The notes: generated from the sequence alone by a model not told the origin. Shown: positions 1-5,320, counted from the first letter of the stretch. The stretch is DNA of 5,380 nt from an uncultured Clostridium sp. (GCA_947568605.1 CANOPV010000071.1:1-5380), one strand, 5' to 3'. Made by a program: numbers and translations.

Positions 1-93
1 GCATTTTGCTTTCTATACTGTTGCCATTCCGCCATGTCCTATTTTTTCTATTATTTCATATCTAGTTCCTAATAATCTACCCTCTAAATTCAT
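1..93 (-). pseudogene. prkC: 5' end of a PknB/PrkC-type Ser/Thr kinase gene, interrupted by an in-frame TAG
   Basis: Only the first 31 codons are in the window; the gene continues beyond position 1. The ATG at 93..91 follows an AAGGGAG ribosome binding site (108..102) with an 8-nt spacer, 16 nt after the phosphatase stop. The peptide starts MNLEGRLLGTRYEIIEKIG and continues HGGMATV, then a TAG stop (15..13), then KAKC. RYEI..KIGxGGMAxV-Y-KAK is the N-lobe beta1, glycine-rich loop and beta2 of bacterial PASTA-type kinases, and the TAG sits where Tyr (or His/Phe) is usual. One base change from TAT or TAC would make it. Known family role: a membrane Ser/Thr kinase sensing cell-wall fragments and acting on division, wall synthesis and translation. 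The adjacent PP2C gene supports the assignment. A nonsense mutation, a sequence error or amber recoding could explain the stop. The identity is fairly secure; whether a working protein is made cannot be told here. Confidence 0.8.
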
Positions 94-109
94 AATACAT
101 TCTCCCTTG

Positions 110-841
110 TTAATTATTATAAATTATTACAACTGTTATGTTGTCATACCCACCGTGTTCATTTGCTTTTTCCACCAGTTTTTTTGTTGCTACTGTAACA
201 TTTTCTTTTACTATATTATATATTTCTTCATCTGTTACCATATTTGTTAATCCATCTGATGTCATAATTAATATGTCTTCTTTTTCAAACCCTTTAACCA
301 TAATGTCTGGTTCTACATAACTGCTACACCCAATTGCTTTCATAAGCATATTTTTTTTAGGATGCGTTACCGCTTCTTCTCTTGTAATAGTTCCATCTTT
401 AACTAATGTTTCAACATAACTGTGGTCTGTTGTTATTTTTCTAATGAAATTTTTTCGTATTCTATATATTCTACTATCTCCAACGTGACCTATGTATACT
501 CTATTATTATATACTAAACATATTTCTAATGTTGTTCCCATTCCTGTAAGTGCTTCATTTTCTTTTGATTTTTCATATACTATCATATTTGCATATTCCA
601 TAGCACTTTTTACTAGTTTTTGTATATTTATTTTATCGTGTTCTATTTTATCAAAATTATTTTCTATATAACTTTTGGCTGATGTTATTGCAATCGCACT
701 TGCAACTTCTCCTCCTTTATAGCCTCCCATTCCGTCTGCGACTATATATAGTTTAAATTTATCTTGATTGCCTGATATATAGTAGTTATCTTGATTCATC
801 TCTCTCAGTTTACCTACATCTGTACTGGCAAATGCTCTCAT
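110..841 (-). CDS. prpC: PP2C-family Ser/Thr protein phosphatase (PrpC/Stp type)
   Basis: A 243-residue soluble phosphatase expected to dephosphorylate proteins phosphorylated by the neighbouring kinase, using two Mn or Mg ions. All PP2C motifs are visible: RExNQD with D18, VADGMGG with D36 and G37, GMGTT near 100-104, GHVGDSRIYR with D122, TTDHS near 138-141, HPKKN near 160-164, TSDGLTN with D196, and GGYDN with D233. The length fits the bacterial family (about 240-255). I chose the ATG at 841..839, giving MRAFASTDVGK, which matches the usual Stp N-terminus. An in-frame GTG at 853..851 would add four residues, but it touches the AAAGGAG ribosome binding site (860..854) and so cannot be used by it. 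The gene lies downstream of rlmN and 16 nt upstream of the kinase start, so translation of phosphatase and kinase is probably linked. The stop is TAA. There is no membrane segment, so it is cytoplasmic. Confidence 0.95.
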   Translation of the reverse strand: MRAFASTDVGKLREMNQDNYYISGNQDKFKLYIVADGMGGYKGGEVASAIAITSAKSYIENNFDKIEHDKINIQKLVKSAMEYANMIVYEKSKENEALTGMGTTLEICLVYNNRVYIGHVGDSRIYRIRKNFIRKITTDHSYVETLVKDGTITREEAVTHPKKNMLMKAIGCSSYVEPDIMVKGFEKEDILIMTSDGLTNMVTDEEIYNIVKENVTVATKKLVEKANEHGGYDNITVVIIYNN

Positions 842-894
842 TTTTTGTATCACTCCTTTCTAATCACTTGATTAAACAAAGCAAATAAATCGTT

Positions 895-1012
895 TAAAGA
901 ACCCCCAGTCATCTTCGCTGACAGCCCCCTTATTAAAGGGACCAAGATTTTTAATTTTCAAACTTGCCTCCCTTAAATAAGGGAGGTGGCACAAAGTGCC
1001 AGAGGGTTTTTA
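895..1012. repeat. Folded MITE/REP-like intergenic repeat, copy 1
   Basis: This non-coding element closely matches the one at 4203-4308 and lies in the same orientation. Its ends are imperfect inverted repeats (taaagaaccc and gggttttta). Inside it are several stems: GTCA/TGAC around a TTCG-containing loop near 909-923, CCCTT/AAGGG near 928-940, a perfect CCTCCCTTA/TAAGGGAGG (967-975 with 978-986), and GGCAC/GTGCC (988-992 with 996-1000). Compared with copy 2 it has seven substitutions and 14 extra AT-rich bases in the middle (about 948-961). I recall similar elements as widely dispersed in gut Clostridia; that is memory, not a search. It starts 7 nt past the rlmN stop, inside the presumed rlmN-prpC transcript, so it may attenuate, process or stabilise that mRNA. 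It encodes no transposase, so movement would need enzymes supplied from elsewhere. Confidence 0.88.
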
Positions 1013-1019
1013 CTTCTAA

Positions 1020-2045
1020 TTATTTTTTCAAATTCTTTCTGCGTAACTGCCCACACGCAGCATCTATATCCGAACCTAACTCTCTTCTTATTGTTGCTAC
1101 TATGCCTTTTTCATTTAAGTAATCTCTAAATTTCATTATATTTTCATTTGAACTTTTAGTAAATTCTCCGTTTTCAATTTTGTTTATTGGTATTAAATTT
1201 ACGTGGCATAGTACACCTTTTAATAGTTTAACTAATCTTTTTGCATCTTCTATATTATCATTATTATCTTTTGCTAAGGCATATTCAAATGATATTCTTC
1301 TATTTGTTTTTTCTATATAATATTTACAAGCATTTAATAATTCTTCTATGTTATATTTATTATTTATTGGCATTAATTTACTTCTTTTTTCGTCTGTTGT
1401 GGCGTGTAATGATATAGATAGTGTGCATTGTAAATTTTCGTTTGCTAAATCATATATTTTTGGTACTAAACCACTTGTGGAAATACTGATATGTCGTGCT
1501 CCAATATTTAATCCTTTTGGATTATTTAATATTTTTATGGCATTTACAACATTTTCGTAATTATCTAATGGCTCTCCTATTCCCATAAATACTATGTTTG
1601 ATATTTTTATATTTTCGTCTTTTTGTACTGCTAATACTTGTTCTACTATTTCTCCTGATGTTAAACTTCTTTCAAATTTTATTCCAGTTGATGCACAGAA
1701 TTTGCATCCCATTTTACATCCTATTTGTGATGATATACATAAAGATTTACCATATTTATATTCCATTAAAACTGTTTCTATTGCATTTCCATCTAATACA
1801 TCAAATAAGTATTTTTTGGTTCCATCACTAGATTCTTGTTTTTTTATTATATTATATATACATAATGAGAATTCTTGTTTTAATTTTTCTCTTAGTTCTA
1901 ATGATATATTGGTCATTTCATCAAATGTTGTAATATTTGTTTGATATATCCATTTAAAAACTTGCTCTGCTCTAAATGGTTTTTCTCCTAATTTTACAAA
2001 TTCTTCTTTTAGTTCATCTAAATTGTAGTCTTTTATATTTTTCAT
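1020..2045 (-). CDS. rlmN: Dual-specificity 23S rRNA/tRNA (adenine-C2) methyltransferase RlmN
   Basis: A radical-SAM enzyme of 341 residues that in this family methylates C2 of A2503 in 23S rRNA and of A37 in certain tRNAs, affecting the peptidyl-transferase centre and decoding fidelity. The radical-SAM cluster motif CxxxCxxC is C110, C114 and C117 (CKMGCKFC). The two cysteines of the methyl-transfer mechanism are also present: C103 in LCISSQIGC and C331 in DAACGQL. Other family signatures are FRAEQVFKWIY near 24-34, MGIGEPLDNY, HISISTSGLVPKI and SISLHA. The length matches the usual 340-370. The ATG at 2045 gives a standard N-terminus; its ribosome binding site is weak (AAAGAAAG, about 6-7 nt upstream). 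A promoter lies at 2084-2112. Downstream on the same strand come prpC and the kinase, the order known from Bacillus and relatives. The SAM motif is CKFCAS rather than the CKFCST form of E. coli, which is ordinary variation. The stop is TAA. Confidence 0.97.
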   Translation of the reverse strand: MKNIKDYNLDELKEEFVKLGEKPFRAEQVFKWIYQTNITTFDEMTNISLELREKLKQEFSLCIYNIIKKQESSDGTKKYLFDVLDGNAIETVLMEYKYGKSLCISSQIGCKMGCKFCASTGIKFERSLTSGEIVEQVLAVQKDENIKISNIVFMGIGEPLDNYENVVNAIKILNNPKGLNIGARHISISTSGLVPKIYDLANENLQCTLSISLHATTDEKRSKLMPINNKYNIEELLNACKYYIEKTNRRISFEYALAKDNNDNIEDAKRLVKLLKGVLCHVNLIPINKIENGEFTKSSNENIMKFRDYLNEKGIVATIRRELGSDIDAACGQLRRKNLKK

Positions 2046-2083
2046 ATTATTTTCTTTCTTTTAATTCTATTTTCTCTTATTAA

Positions 2084-2112
2084 TTTATACCACATTATAC
2101 AGAAAAAATCAA
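2084..2112 (-). promoter_or_regulatory. Predicted sigma-A type promoter for rlmN
   Basis: On the minus strand there is a TTGATT -35 box (2112..2107), a 17-nt spacer and a TATAAA -10 box (2089..2084), placing transcription start near 2077, about 30 nt before the rlmN ATG. A perfect TATAAT (2099..2094) lies inside the spacer and could be the true -10 box, but it lacks a good -35 at standard spacing. The -35 box lies within one arm of the palindromic terminator of the upstream gene. This is pattern-based only. Confidence 0.5.
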
Positions 2113-2132
2113 TGAAATTTCATTGATTTTTT
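2103..2132. terminator. Perfect 30-bp palindromic terminator, potentially bidirectional
   Basis: The 30 bases from 2103 to 2132 are a perfect inverted repeat: a six-A run, TCAATGAAA, its complement, and a six-T run. The core stem ATCAATGAAA/TTTCATTGAT is flanked by A and T runs, giving a rho-independent terminator shape on both strands. It lies 12 nt past the stop of the minus-strand coiled-coil gene, which it most likely terminates, and it separates that gene from rlmN. The stem is AT-rich, so termination strength is uncertain. Confidence 0.75.
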
Positions 2133-2144
2133 ATTTTCTTGTTT

Positions 2145-2573
2145 TTATATAGATTTATAGTATGAATTTCTTTCTTCAAAGTAACTTTTTATATATTTTT
2201 GTTCTTGCAACATATATGTTTGCATTTTTAATATTGCAGTTAAATTTGTTCTTACATTTCTATCATTTTCTATAAGTTTATCTATTTTTTTATTCATTTC
2301 AAATTGTTCTGCATTAAAATCTATTTGATTATTTTCTAGATTTTCTATTCTTACTTCTATTCTATTTTGTCCTTGTTTTAGTTCTTCTATTTGACCTGAC
2401 ATTTTCTTTTGTTCTTCTTTTAATTCTCCTATTTGACCTGACATTTTCTTTTGTTCTTCTTTTAATTCTTGTTGTCCTTCTTCTAATTTTTCTACCTTAT
2501 TTTCTAATTTGTCTAATCTTTCATTTGTTTTACTAAAACCCTCTTTAATTTCTTTTAATATTTTCTCTTCCAT
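2145..2573 (-). CDS. Small coiled-coil protein with a 14-residue internal repeat, function unknown
   Basis: I do not recognise a named family. The 142-residue product is highly charged, rich in Lys, Glu and Gln, with no cysteine, signal peptide or membrane segment. Residues 1-108 look like one long coiled coil with heptad-spaced Leu/Ile (MEEKILKEIKEGF, NERLDKLENKVEKLEEG). Residues 36-49 and 50-63 are nearly identical repeats (ELKEEQKKMSGQI plus G or E), and 64-77 (ELKQGQNRIEVRIE) is a degenerate third copy. Fourteen residues is two heptads, so gain or loss of a unit would preserve the coil register. The C-terminus (109-142; NLTAILKMQTYMLQEQKYIKSYF and following, Tyr-rich) is a different, probably helical tail. 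The ATG at 2573 has a strong AGGAGG site (2585..2580) with a 6-nt spacer. It appears monocistronic, with its own promoter and terminator. It could be a scaffold, tether or oligomerising partner; nothing in the sequence chooses between these. Confidence 0.85.
   Translation of the reverse strand: MEEKILKEIKEGFSKTNERLDKLENKVEKLEEGQQELKEEQKKMSGQIGELKEEQKKMSGQIEELKQGQNRIEVRIENLENNQIDFNAEQFEMNKKIDKLIENDRNVRTNLTAILKMQTYMLQEQKYIKSYFEERNSYYKSI
2387..2469 (-). repeat. Tandem 42-bp direct repeat inside the coiled-coil gene
   Basis: Bases 2387-2427 and 2429-2469 are identical over 41 bp at a 42-bp period, encoding the two copies of ELKEEQKKMSGQI. Identity at synonymous positions points to recent duplication by slippage or unequal recombination, since protein-level selection alone would not keep the codons the same. 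The period is a whole number of codons, so copy-number change would keep the frame. Confidence 0.92.
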
Positions 2574-2594
2574 AAAATTCCTCCTTATTTTTAT

Positions 2595-2623
2595 ATTTTA
2601 TCATTTTGTCAATTATTTTTCAA
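2595..2623 (-). promoter_or_regulatory. Predicted promoter of the coiled-coil gene
   Basis: On the minus strand TTGAAA (2623..2618), a 17-nt spacer and TAAAAT (2600..2595) form a near-consensus sigma-A promoter. Transcription would start near 2588, leaving a very short leader of about 15 nt that begins just before the AAGGAGG ribosome binding site. A perfect TTGACA at 2612..2607 is also present but has no -10 box at usable spacing. Confidence 0.45.
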
Positions 2624-2852
2624 TGCTTTTTTATAAATTTATATATTTTTTTAAAGAACATTTTCTAATACATATAATATATAATTTACCTCCTTTTTTC
2701 AAATTTTATAAATTAATTGATTAATTTTAGGCTGAATTACCTTGATTTTTTATGCTTTACTAAGTTGCAAATTGATTTTTAACAAATTTTAGAACAATTA
2801 GAAATTGTTCTACTAAAAATATATTTTAATTATTTTATACAATATATTAAGG
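2624..2852. other. Non-coding AT-rich region between divergent genes, with one hairpin
   Basis: This is the left part of the 459-bp gap between the coiled-coil gene and the HExxH gene; no convincing gene is present. It contains a hairpin at 2787-2818: AGAACAATT (2791-2799), loop AGA, AATTGTTCT (2803-2811), with further pairing of flanking TTTTAG and CTAAAA across a 3-nt bulge. No T-run follows on the plus strand, so it does not look like a standard terminator and might instead be an operator or RNA structure. An AGGAGG on the minus strand (2694..2689) has no properly spaced start codon. Confidence 0.6.
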
Positions 2853-2878
2853 TTTGTCAAGAAAAATATTTCGACAAA
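2853..2878. promoter_or_regulatory. Candidate pair of inverted Spo0A (0A) boxes
   Basis: TTTGTCAAG on the plus strand (2853-2861) faces TTTGTCGAA on the minus strand (2878..2870). The second matches the core 0A-box sequence TGTCGAA fully; the first matches it in five of seven core bases. The TTTGTC and GACAAA arms form an inverted repeat whose centres are 20 bp apart, about two helical turns, so two DNA-bound proteins would face the same side. It lies roughly 100 bp upstream of the TATAAT box of the HExxH gene. Whether this organism has Spo0A is not shown in the window, so the assignment is inference. Confidence 0.35.
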
Positions 2879-2919
2879 ATTCGATATAGCGATGCAATAT
2901 ATTAGATTTACTTTTAAGA

Positions 2920-2952
2920 TGTAATATAAATGTAATATAAACTTAACAATTC
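2920..2952 (+). promoter_or_regulatory. Perfect 11-bp tandem repeat, possible response-regulator binding site
   Basis: TGTAATATAAA occurs twice head to tail (2920-2930 and 2931-2941), and a diverged third unit, CTTAACAATTC, follows in phase at 2942-2952. An 11-bp period of TTAACA-like units is the known binding pattern of PhoB/PhoP/OmpR-type response regulators. The block lies about 40-70 bp upstream of the start predicted from the TATAAT at 2981, where activators of that class often bind, and that TATAAT lacks a good -35 box. In AT-rich DNA the repeat could be accidental, so confidence as a binding site is modest. Confidence 0.4.
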
Positions 2953-2980
2953 TGAAATACCTTTTTTAGTGATAATGTTA

Positions 2981-2986
2981 TATAAT
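2981..2986 (+). promoter_or_regulatory. Predicted -10 box for the HExxH gene
   Basis: A perfect TATAAT lies 47 bp before the ATG at 3033, predicting transcription start near 2993 and a leader of about 40 nt. At 16-18 nt spacing upstream there is no sequence like TTGACA (2957-2963 reads atacctt), which suggests dependence on an activator. Confidence 0.45.
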
Positions 2987-3032
2987 AAATGTAGTTTAAT
3001 AGAATTTTTAATTGAAAGGACTAGTAATTTAT

Positions 3033-4115
3033 ATGAGTATTGAATCTGAATTAAGAAAAGAAGGAATTGAAGTAATTAAAAATTTAGATACTTTGCAAAT
3101 AAATTCTATTGCTAAATATGTATCTGAATGTCTTTGTTCTAAATTTCCAGAACAAAATCTAAATAAAAATGAATTATTTATTCAATTATCTAGGTTAAAT
3201 ATGTGTATAGCAAAAATGCCACCAAGCTCTGCACTCGCTAAATTTTTTTATAGAAATTCTACTATATATTTTAGTAGTTCACTAGATATGGAAAATATTC
3301 AAAAGTTAGCAATTCACGAATGCATACATTTTATACAGCAAAGTACTAATAAGAAAAATAAACTTGTACGTTTAGGATTATGCGACTTTTCTAATCCTGC
3401 TTTATGTGGTATGGGTTTAAATGAAGCAGCAGTTCAATTAATGTCTTCTATATGTTTAGATGTTAAATCTGATGAAGTTAAATATTATGGTATTGATTTA
3501 CCTACTAATAGTCCTTCATATTATCCATTACAATGTAATTTAATTAAACAATTATCTTATATTACAGGTAATGATATTTTATTTAATAGTACTCTTTTTG
3601 GAAATGATAATTTTAAAGAAAAGGTTATATCTCTAACTAGTGCTGACGCATTTTATACAATACAGAAAAATATAGATTCTATCGTTTATTTAGAAGATGA
3701 ACTTGTTTTATATTCTAATACATTAGCATATAATGATGGAAATGTTAGAATAATTAATAGATTATCTAAAAAGATTAATAAATTAAAAAATAAAATTGCA
3801 AAGATTTTCTTTGATACTCAAAATTTGATTGTATCTAGTTATTTTAATAATTCAATAAAAACTTTGTCTACACACAGATGTATTGAAAATTTTAGAAATA
3901 AATTATTTGGATATAAAGATTTAATTGGTACTAATGATTCTTATTCATTTTTTAGTAATTATTATTTAGATATGATGAAACAGTTAGAAGTTAAATATGA
4001 AGAGATTGAAAATAAACCTTCTGTTGCTTTGGTTGTTGAAAAAAAGAATATTTTTGTTTTATTATTTAGAAAACTTAGATTACTAGGTTCTAAAAATTAT
4101 GCAACTAACAAATAG
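3033..4115 (+). CDS. Uncharacterised protein with an HExxH zinc-metallopeptidase motif
   Basis: I do not recognise a named family for this 360-residue protein. Its clearest feature is HECIH (H95, E96, H99) in a hydrophobic helix, KLAIHECIHFIQQ, the zincin active site in which both His bind zinc and Glu activates water. GLNEAAVQLMSS about 31 residues later offers E131 as a gluzincin-type third ligand. IYFSSSLD (78-85) just before could be the usual edge strand. Residues 1-60 and 235-330 look helical, with a Lys-rich stretch near 240-258. The last 25 residues mix hydrophobic and basic residues (NIFVLLFRKLRLLGSK) and could touch a membrane. There is no signal peptide, suggesting a cytoplasmic protein. 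The ATG at 3033 is preferred: AAAGGA (3015-3020) precedes it by 12 nt, and an in-frame TTG at 3012 abuts that same site. The stop is TAG followed at once by TAA. It is monocistronic, with an elaborate upstream region. Substrate unknown; proteolytic activity is inference from the motif. Confidence 0.85.
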   Translation: MSIESELRKEGIEVIKNLDTLQINSIAKYVSECLCSKFPEQNLNKNELFIQLSRLNMCIAKMPPSSALAKFFYRNSTIYFSSSLDMENIQKLAIHECIHFIQQSTNKKNKLVRLGLCDFSNPALCGMGLNEAAVQLMSSICLDVKSDEVKYYGIDLPTNSPSYYPLQCNLIKQLSYITGNDILFNSTLFGNDNFKEKVISLTSADAFYTIQKNIDSIVYLEDELVLYSNTLAYNDGNVRIINRLSKKINKLKNKIAKIFFDTQNLIVSSYFNNSIKTLSTHRCIENFRNKLFGYKDLIGTNDSYSFFSNYYLDMMKQLEVKYEEIENKPSVALVVEKKNIFVLLFRKLRLLGSKNYATNK

Positions 4116-4437
4116 TAAAATTCAAATACTATATTTAATTAACAATGCATTTATATTTAATAATTTATGAAATTTCGAATGCGATTGGAGTGAAAAAATT
4201 GTTCAAAGAACCCCCAGTCATCTTCGATGACAGCCCCCTTAATAAAGGGGCCAAGATCTTGCCTCCCTTAAATAAGGGAGGTGGCACGTAGTGCCGGAGG
4301 GTTCTTGATTAATTAAAATATTGAAGTTTCCTATGATTGACTTCGTAACGAAGCCGAGAAATAAATAAATTATTAAATTATAAATAGCATTGTTTTTATT
4401 TTTTAATTACGCTAGATATTTTAATTATATATTAAAA
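4116..4437. other. Non-coding gap between convergent genes, holding the second folded repeat
   Basis: These 322 bp separate the HExxH gene (plus) from the YitT-family gene (minus). The main content is the repeat at 4203-4308. Outside it I see a short CTTCG/CGAAG hairpin (4341-4353, loop TAA), possibly a remnant of another repeat, and an AT-only inverted repeat ATTTTAAT/ATTAAAAT (4418-4425 with 4431-4438) that reaches the YitT-gene stop and is too weak to call a terminator. No classical terminator follows either gene, so the folded repeat may serve that purpose. No credible gene is present. Confidence 0.65.
4203..4308. repeat. Folded MITE/REP-like intergenic repeat, copy 2
   Basis: This is the more regular of two copies. 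Terminal inverted repeats TCAAAGAACCC and GGGTTCTTGA enclose five small palindromes: GTCAT/ATGAC (4217-4221 with 4227-4231), CCCCTT/AAGGGG (4235-4240 with 4245-4250), CAAGATCTTG (4252-4261), CCTCCCTTA/TAAGGGAGG (4262-4270 with 4273-4281) and GGCAC/GTGCC (4283-4287 with 4291-4295). As RNA or single-stranded DNA this would form a multi-armed cloverleaf. It is far more GC-rich than its surroundings. It lies between convergent genes, where it could end transcription from either side or protect mRNA 3' ends. No gene is encoded and no clear target-site duplication can be defined. Confidence 0.9.
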
Positions 4438-5301
4438 TTAAACTTTCTCGTCTTTAAATCCTTCTCCAAAGACTTCTCTTGCATTTGAAATAATTATAAA
4501 TGCTTCTGTATCAATTTTATTTACTATTTGTCTTACCTTCATAACTTCATTTCTTGAAACAACACATAATAGCATCATTTTATCTTTATTAGTATACATT
4601 CCTTTTGAATATATCCCTGTTGCACCTCTTTCAATTTCATTTTCTATTTTTTTTGCAATTTCATCATTTTTATTTGAAATAATAAACATCATTTTAGTAA
4701 AATTAATACCCTCAAAAATTAAATCTACCATTTTTGTTGACATATATATTGCAATAGCAGAATATAAACCTATTTCTATTTCTTTGAAAAATATAACATT
4801 TATTGCAACAATTGTTATATCAAATATTCTTATAATATTACTTGTTCTAAATTTAGGTTTATATGCCCTTATAAGTGCTGTAACAACCTCTGTACCACCA
4901 GTCGAACCATTTACTTTTAAAATTAATGAATTTCCTATACCTATTATTATCCCACCAAAAATACAACCTAAAAATTTATCTGTTGTAATAGGATTAAGAA
5001 TTTCTAAATAATCCATAAATACAGATAAACCTACTGTTCCAATTAAAGATTTGAAGAAAAAGTCTTTACCTATTTTAAAATATGATAATATAAATAATGG
5101 AATATTTAATATAAAAATAACTGTACCTATTTTCCATTCAAATAAATAATAAAACACTGTTGCAATTCCGGTAAATCCTCCTGATGATAATTTATTTGGT
5201 AATAAAAATAGTGTAACTCCTATTGCCATTAATAATGTACCAATAATTAATTGTATTAATTCTATTAAATATTGTTTAATATTAAATTTTGATTCAGTCA
5301 T
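4438..5301 (-). CDS. YitT-family integral membrane protein with C-terminal DUF2179 domain
   Basis: A 287-residue membrane protein of the YitT (DUF161 plus DUF2179) family, common in Firmicutes with several paralogues per genome. Its function is not well established; a transport role is often supposed. The N-terminal 200 residues contain about five or six hydrophobic segments (roughly 13-34, 43-54, 58-75, 84-97, 110-129, 157-172). Two glycine-rich motifs, LPNKLSSGGFTGIA (34-47) and VNGSTGGTEVV (130-140), mark an internally duplicated membrane domain. Residues 205-283 form the soluble DUF2179 domain, with RGATGIYSKGMY (225-236), LLCVVSR (244-250) and AFIIISNAREVFGEGF (267-282). The length is typical and the gene looks intact. 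The ATG at 5301 follows AAAGGA with an 8-nt spacer. It is convergent with the HExxH gene and appears to stand alone. Family assignment is confident; the substrate is unknown. Confidence 0.93.
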   Translation of the reverse strand: MTESKFNIKQYLIELIQLIIGTLLMAIGVTLFLLPNKLSSGGFTGIATVFYYLFEWKIGTVIFILNIPLFILSYFKIGKDFFFKSLIGTVGLSVFMDYLEILNPITTDKFLGCIFGGIIIGIGNSLILKVNGSTGGTEVVTALIRAYKPKFRTSNIIRIFDITIVAINVIFFKEIEIGLYSAIAIYMSTKMVDLIFEGINFTKMMFIISNKNDEIAKKIENEIERGATGIYSKGMYTNKDKMMLLCVVSRNEVMKVRQIVNKIDTEAFIIISNAREVFGEGFKDEKV

Positions 5302-5320
5302 AATATTTTTCCTTTTTCAA

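Noticed and set aside
842..853. GTG start at 853 for the phosphatase, adding MIQK
   Set aside because: The GTG abuts the AAAGGAG ribosome binding site, which cannot serve it. The ATG at 841 gives the canonical MRAFASTDVGK start.
1348..1944. Plus-strand open frames opposite rlmN
   Set aside because: They are antisense to a fully recognisable gene, have low-complexity hydrophobic translations rich in Phe and Ile, and lack ribosome binding sites. Similar frames at 138-320, 2509-2724 and 4784-5011 were set aside for the same reason.
2607..2612. Perfect TTGACA on the minus strand as -35 box of the coiled-coil gene
   Set aside because: At 16-18 nt spacing the -10 position overlaps the ribosome binding site and reads AATAAG-like. 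The nearby TTGAAA/TAAAAT pair fits better.
2671..2699. Orphan AGGAGG on the minus strand (2694..2689) that might start a small peptide
   Set aside because: The nearest ATG (2673..2671) is 15 nt away and reaches TAG after two codons. Even with read-through the peptide is only about 17 residues with no recognisable features.
2787..2818. Hairpin considered as a terminator
   Set aside because: No T-run follows the stem on the plus strand, and no gene ends beside it on either strand.
3012..3032. TTG start at 3012 for the HExxH protein, adding seven residues
   Set aside because: The TTG lies directly before AAAGGA, which is well placed only for the ATG at 3033.
4199..4291. A 30-codon frame starting TTG inside the folded repeat copy 2, preceded by GGAG
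   Set aside because: It simply translates the repeat. The corresponding region in copy 1 has a 14-nt indel that would shift the frame, so coding function is unlikely.
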